A DNA stretch of 64,000 nt from Allodiplogaster sudhausi. Its lineage: Eukaryota; Nematoda; Chromadorea; Rhabditida; Diplogasteridae. Positions 60,338-64,000 of the stretch are shown here, piece by piece. The notes below the pieces were generated by a model. That model saw only the letters and a list, made by a program, of their open reading frames with translations, was not told where the DNA came from and did not search any database. Within the stretch, counting starts at the first letter, position 1. The number at the start of each line of letters is the position of its first letter. Both the position numbers and the translations under genes were made by a program. Location: assembly GCA_945643635.1 (NCBI GenBank), contig CALZFC010000131.1, forward strand, positions 372,001 to 436,000. The letters are read 5' to 3'.

Positions 60338-61294
60338 TTTTTTCCATTTTTGTATAAGTGCATTTTCGAATGTTTAAAGAACATCTTTTGTTCTTCTAGC
60401 GTTATCAGAAAGATAATGCACTTTGCCAATGCAACCATTCTTTAAATTTAAATTATCGAATGAATGCATATTTGTATGTATATATTCTTGTTTTTTTTTT
60501 TAACTCAAACTTTTAAAAAAAGTAAAAAAAAAAGTTCTACATTTATCAACATATGTGATGTTGTTTATCTGGAGGTACCTTGTGGACTGGCTTAATGCGC
60601 TTCACTTTAGCGTGCGTGATTCTTCTAGAGAGTCGAGGAGTCTAGGGGTGCAGGAATGGGTCCTGGAAGACGCAGACTGACAAGTCGCTAAATCTTCTTC
60701 TCGCCAGTGAATTCCAGTGTTCGCGGATTTACGAATCCACTCTGATCTGCGTTACACACATCAGAGAAAGTACGACTTCATTGCCTCATTGAATTCCTTG
60801 ACGAAATCCTCCGCCTTTTGCACCACTCCGGGACCGTCAATGGTTATTTTCTTTGGTGTGACTCTTGTGAGTCTACGACCAACGATAGACTTTATTCAGC
60901 GGGAAATCCAGGATGAACACCATTTGTAGATCTGCTTCCCTCGTCCTCCTTCATCTCCGTGCGAAGACTGTACACTGCTGGCATCCATCGTGAGCGCGAA
61001 GTACAACAGGCCTCTTCTCTGTATGTACCCACTTTTGCATAACAGAAGTTCACACATGTTGATTGATGCTGAAGATTTTCGACTTTTTTGTTCAAAACAT
61101 TTTAAAACTCTGAATTGAAAAAAACACAACAAAGAATATATACATACATACATACAAATATGCGTTCATTCGGATAATTTAAATTTAAAGAATGGTTGCA
61201 TTGGCAAAGTGCATTATCTTTCTGATAACGCTAGAAGAGCTAAAGATGTTCTTTAAACATTCGAAAATGCACTTATACAAAAAAGGAAAAAAAA

Positions 61295-61367
61295 AGTTGT
61301 ACCGAAGGGGTATCGAACTCGCGCGAAGGGGTATTCAGCCCAGCGCACTATCCACTAGGCCACAACT
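61295..61367 (-). other. tRNA-like sequence in right arm
   Basis: The inverted counterpart, 73 nt. The acceptor stem is AGTTGTG with TACAACT. The possible anticodon loop CTGAATA would read GAA (Phe), closed by GGG/CCC, and the T stem does not pair. Probably a pseudo-tRNA. Confidence 0.5.
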
Positions 61368-62984
61368 CGTTGTTAAAGATCATAAACAGTTTTTAACATC
61401 GCTATTTCAGCAGCAAAATTTTTTATGAAACTTTAAAGGGTTTTAACTTTTTTTGTATATCGATTCAGCTGTTTATTTTTCGATTCCGCATCTTTTTATG
61501 ACCTCCTTTAACGATGGACCAAAAACTATTAATTTTGGTTTTCAGGGTTTCTGACCATCCCCTGGTTAGCACAATTCTTCACCGGAAAATAATATTGGAA
61601 TATTCCAATTCGAATAATCTAAACAGCGAAATTCTTGGGCGAAAGGACAGCGACGCAACTTTACCTACTCTTATGACTTATAACAAAACATTATAGACTT
61701 GAAATTTTATTGAAAGAGGTTCATCTTGTAGCAAATTTCACGCTCTTTCTTATGATGTATGTCTTGAAATGCGGAAATGTTTGTAAAGTAGTTTTTTAAG
61801 CGTTCTAATAGTACAGAACGAAATTTTCCATAGAAATATAAATATTTCAATAAAAGTATGTATGTAGCATTTGAAGATCTCTGTGAGAGCTCTTAGATGA
61901 TATGCTAACGATTTTGTAATATTAACATTGAGAGTAGTTATGGATAGATGAATGCGCTTGCACGGTGCCTCGGCGACCAAAAATGTGCCATTTTGACCGA
62001 CTCGCGCGCATTGCTCACGTCATAGAAAAAATTGGTACGCTCAGATTTTTCTTGAATGGTGATTAATTGATAGAAAATTTCACGCTCTTTCTTTCTATCT
62101 AGGTTCCAGAGTGTAGAAATGAGTAGAAAGTGGCGTGTAGACCCTTCAAATAATTTAACGCCAATTTAACGCCAAAATAAAATTTTCGTAAAACATGTTC
62201 CCAGATGAAATTTGAAGAGCTTTTGAAATGCTATTGAACGATATGTACATCGTTTCTCAAAACAGATTTTTAACGGATTTATGGCTCAATGCATTTTTAG
62301 GGTTACGGTAGTGTATCCCGAAGGGAAAAATCGGATGATGATGAAATTAGTCTCATTAAAAAGAGCGGGTCGAGTTGTATAAGCAAAATGTTTTCCGTTA
62401 ATGAATTCGAAAACAATTTTCCCGGGGCAGGCTGCCTTAAGCGCATGCTCGACTATTACAGAGAAGCTCTCTTAATAGTCATTATTGTCTCCACCCTTCA
62501 TTCTGTATCCTTCCTAAACGACATGACTTCTCCAAGGTACTGTCATCCCTTTATTCAAGGATTGTCTGTTGGCATTTGACGTTCATTCGTTGTCATTGAC
62601 TCAAGTTGGACTAATCTATAAATCATTGTCAGGAGTCACCTGTTAACAAGGACTGCAGCTTTATCTTGTTCATTTCAGGTAGGAAATGAGATTAGGGCAG
62701 GTAGTCCAGTACAGAGCCATCTGCGCTAAGATACCTTGATCATAGCGGGTGCTACTGCGTTTGAAAGCAAAATTGCGTGAAAATTTAGATTTCGCATGTT
62801 GGGAAGGCAGTGGAGAGAGACTTCGAACTACAGATTTCTATTTATGGATTCTACGCAGCAAGTAAACATAGTAGCCGCAGCAGGTAAACATAGTAGCGGT
62901 GGACGATTTCTAGTACGTGCCACGAGAAGCGTTTTTACCAAGGCCGTGAAGAAGTGGACCGTGACCCTTCATCTGTGTCCTTAC

Positions 62985-63396
62985 AATTAATCGCGAAAGC
63001 TTTCTGGAATCTGAAGGCTAAGGCGGTGTCAAAGATGGCTCCGCCCTTCTTCTGTTGTTCTGCCTCGGCCACGGCGTCCATGGCCGCATAGATTCCACGG
63101 TTGCTGAAATTATCGTAATTAATGACTTTTCAGTTGACACTAACCTTCGTGGCCGATATATGCATACATCTTTTTCGTTTATCAAAACCTAACGGACGGA
63201 GAAATGAATCATGCCACTTCCCAACAATAGCTTCAAGTTTTAGATTTTTGTATATGAGAATAATCATTTAAAGAATGGTCTCCTACTCCTTGGTGACGAT
63301 GGTGTGGACGGTGTCGTGCGTGACGGCCGCGGCCACACCGGCAGCAAAAGCACCCACCGGTCCGGCCAGGGCGCCTGTCGACTTTTTGGCAATCAT
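62985..63396 (-). CDS. Two exons of an unknown Gly/Ala-rich protein (partial)
   Basis: Exon 63287-63396 reads MIAKKSTGALAGPVGAFAAG then VAAAVTHDTVHTIVTK, ending GA/gtagga. The next exon, 62985-63103, starts after ATTTCAG and continues in phase with NRGIYAAMDAVAEAEQQKKG and IFDTALAFRFQ, ending at TTAATT/gtaagg. The Gly/Ala stretch with small residues could be a membrane-active helix. The true 5' border may instead be the AAG/TCGACAGG acceptor at about 63384. Further exons to the left are not found. I do not recognise the family. GC-rich codon use supports a real gene. Confidence 0.6.
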
Positions 63397-63600
63397 AATT
63401 GAGGATATCAACGGAAAGATAGTAGTCAAATTTGATATTAACATATTTATATTAATAATTTGTTAGAATATCTAATGAGATGTGTTAGTGTCACTTATTT
63501 CAGACTAATGTTTTTTGAACAATTCAGATATTTTCTGCGTCCCTAGTTTAAAGCGGTAGTGTGTACGTATGTATATGACGCGATTTGCGAGAGTATCAAA

Positions 63601-63856
63601 ATGGCAGGGGACCCGGCAAAATTAGATTTCGCTCAAAAGCTCTTTATAGGTACTTTTTAACACGGCGAAACGATTGAAATGGGTCCAGGAGTCTGAAACC
63701 GCCATTTTGGCGAGTTGTGCGAGATTTAAAATTCGAGAATTCGGAGAGACATACCGAGATGTCCTCACATTCGCGGTCGCAGATTCGCGCACAATAAAGC
63801 AATATTTACAAAAATTTTACCATAATAGAGAGGATATTGCTTTAGAACACTGTTGA
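63601..63856 (+). other. Possible short coding segments at the right edge
   Basis: A frame starting MAGDPAKLDFAQKLF at 63601 (ending TTTATAG/gtactt) and a 60-codon frame 63674-63856 (ILASCARFKIREFGE..) lie close together on the plus strand. Both look non-repetitive. I cannot join them in frame or assign a family. Confidence 0.3.
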
Positions 63857-64000
63857 AAAAGAATTCTAAAATATTCAATTTTAGAGTCGCTGTGGTCCGT
63901 GTGTTTTGCCCGTTAATGAAAATTTTTCTTTTGCGTTAAATTGCATTTATAGCTTTCAAAATGAATTCCCTCGGCTTCCTTTTGACAAGTTATCGACTGA

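Larger units (their letters stand above)
59282..62475. mobile_element. 3.2-kb inverted-repeat element
   Basis: Arms of about 1.2-1.3 kb (59282-60488 and 61135-62475) are inverted copies with scattered differences and small indels, around a 646-bp centre. The outer ends share TTAAGAGAGC and then CAGCCTGCCCCGGGAAAATT. No target duplication can be read with confidence and no transposase frame is seen. The centre (about 60600-60950) has no convincing gene. Confidence 0.7.

Overview
The window is nuclear DNA of a nematode. The grounds are a head-to-head pair of 127-residue major sperm protein (MSP) genes, a cuticle collagen gene, short exons joined by GT..TTTTCAG introns, and a nematode-type Cys-loop channel gene. 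The species cannot be told. Much of the window is AT-rich intron and intergenic sequence with (GA)n/(TC)n and (CATA)n microsatellites, so most long low-complexity reading frames are not genes.

Left part (0-30 kb): five copies of a gene family on the minus strand, coding for a secreted protein of about 268 residues that I do not recognise, are interleaved with two plus-strand copies of a 4-coumarate-CoA-ligase-like acyl-CoA synthetase (ACS) gene. The order is copy 1 (internally deleted), ACS-A, copies 2 and 3, copy 4, copy 5, ACS-B. Between the copies lie repeated spacer units. Mobile DNA has entered these units: a PIF/Harbinger-like MITE with a TTA target duplication and a 2.84-kb near-perfect palindrome. 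Copy 3 is the best preserved family member and copy 4 the next. Copies 1, 2 and 5 and both ACS genes carry frameshifts, stops, lost splice sites or lost exons.

Middle (30-47 kb): a long stretch of microsatellites, one Tc1/mariner-like MITE, two orphan N-terminal exons of a secreted protein, and a Cys-loop ligand-gated channel gene. Twelve channel exons (39632-46099) join in one frame of 457 codons. The intron between its M2 and M3 segments starts with GC and holds two antisense tRNA-Gly(UCC) genes.

Right part (47-64 kb): a two-exon cuticle collagen gene and a decayed copy of its 3' end; an intron-containing gene that codes only for a LINE-type endonuclease domain; the divergent MSP pair, one with a GT-to-AT change at a splice donor; a 3.2-kb inverted-repeat element carrying tRNA-like sequences; and two exons of an unknown Gly/Ala-rich protein.

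The most notable items are the spliced endonuclease gene (possibly a domesticated retrotransposon domain, though its first exon is not resolved), the large palindrome, and the interleaved tandem array of a secreted-protein family.
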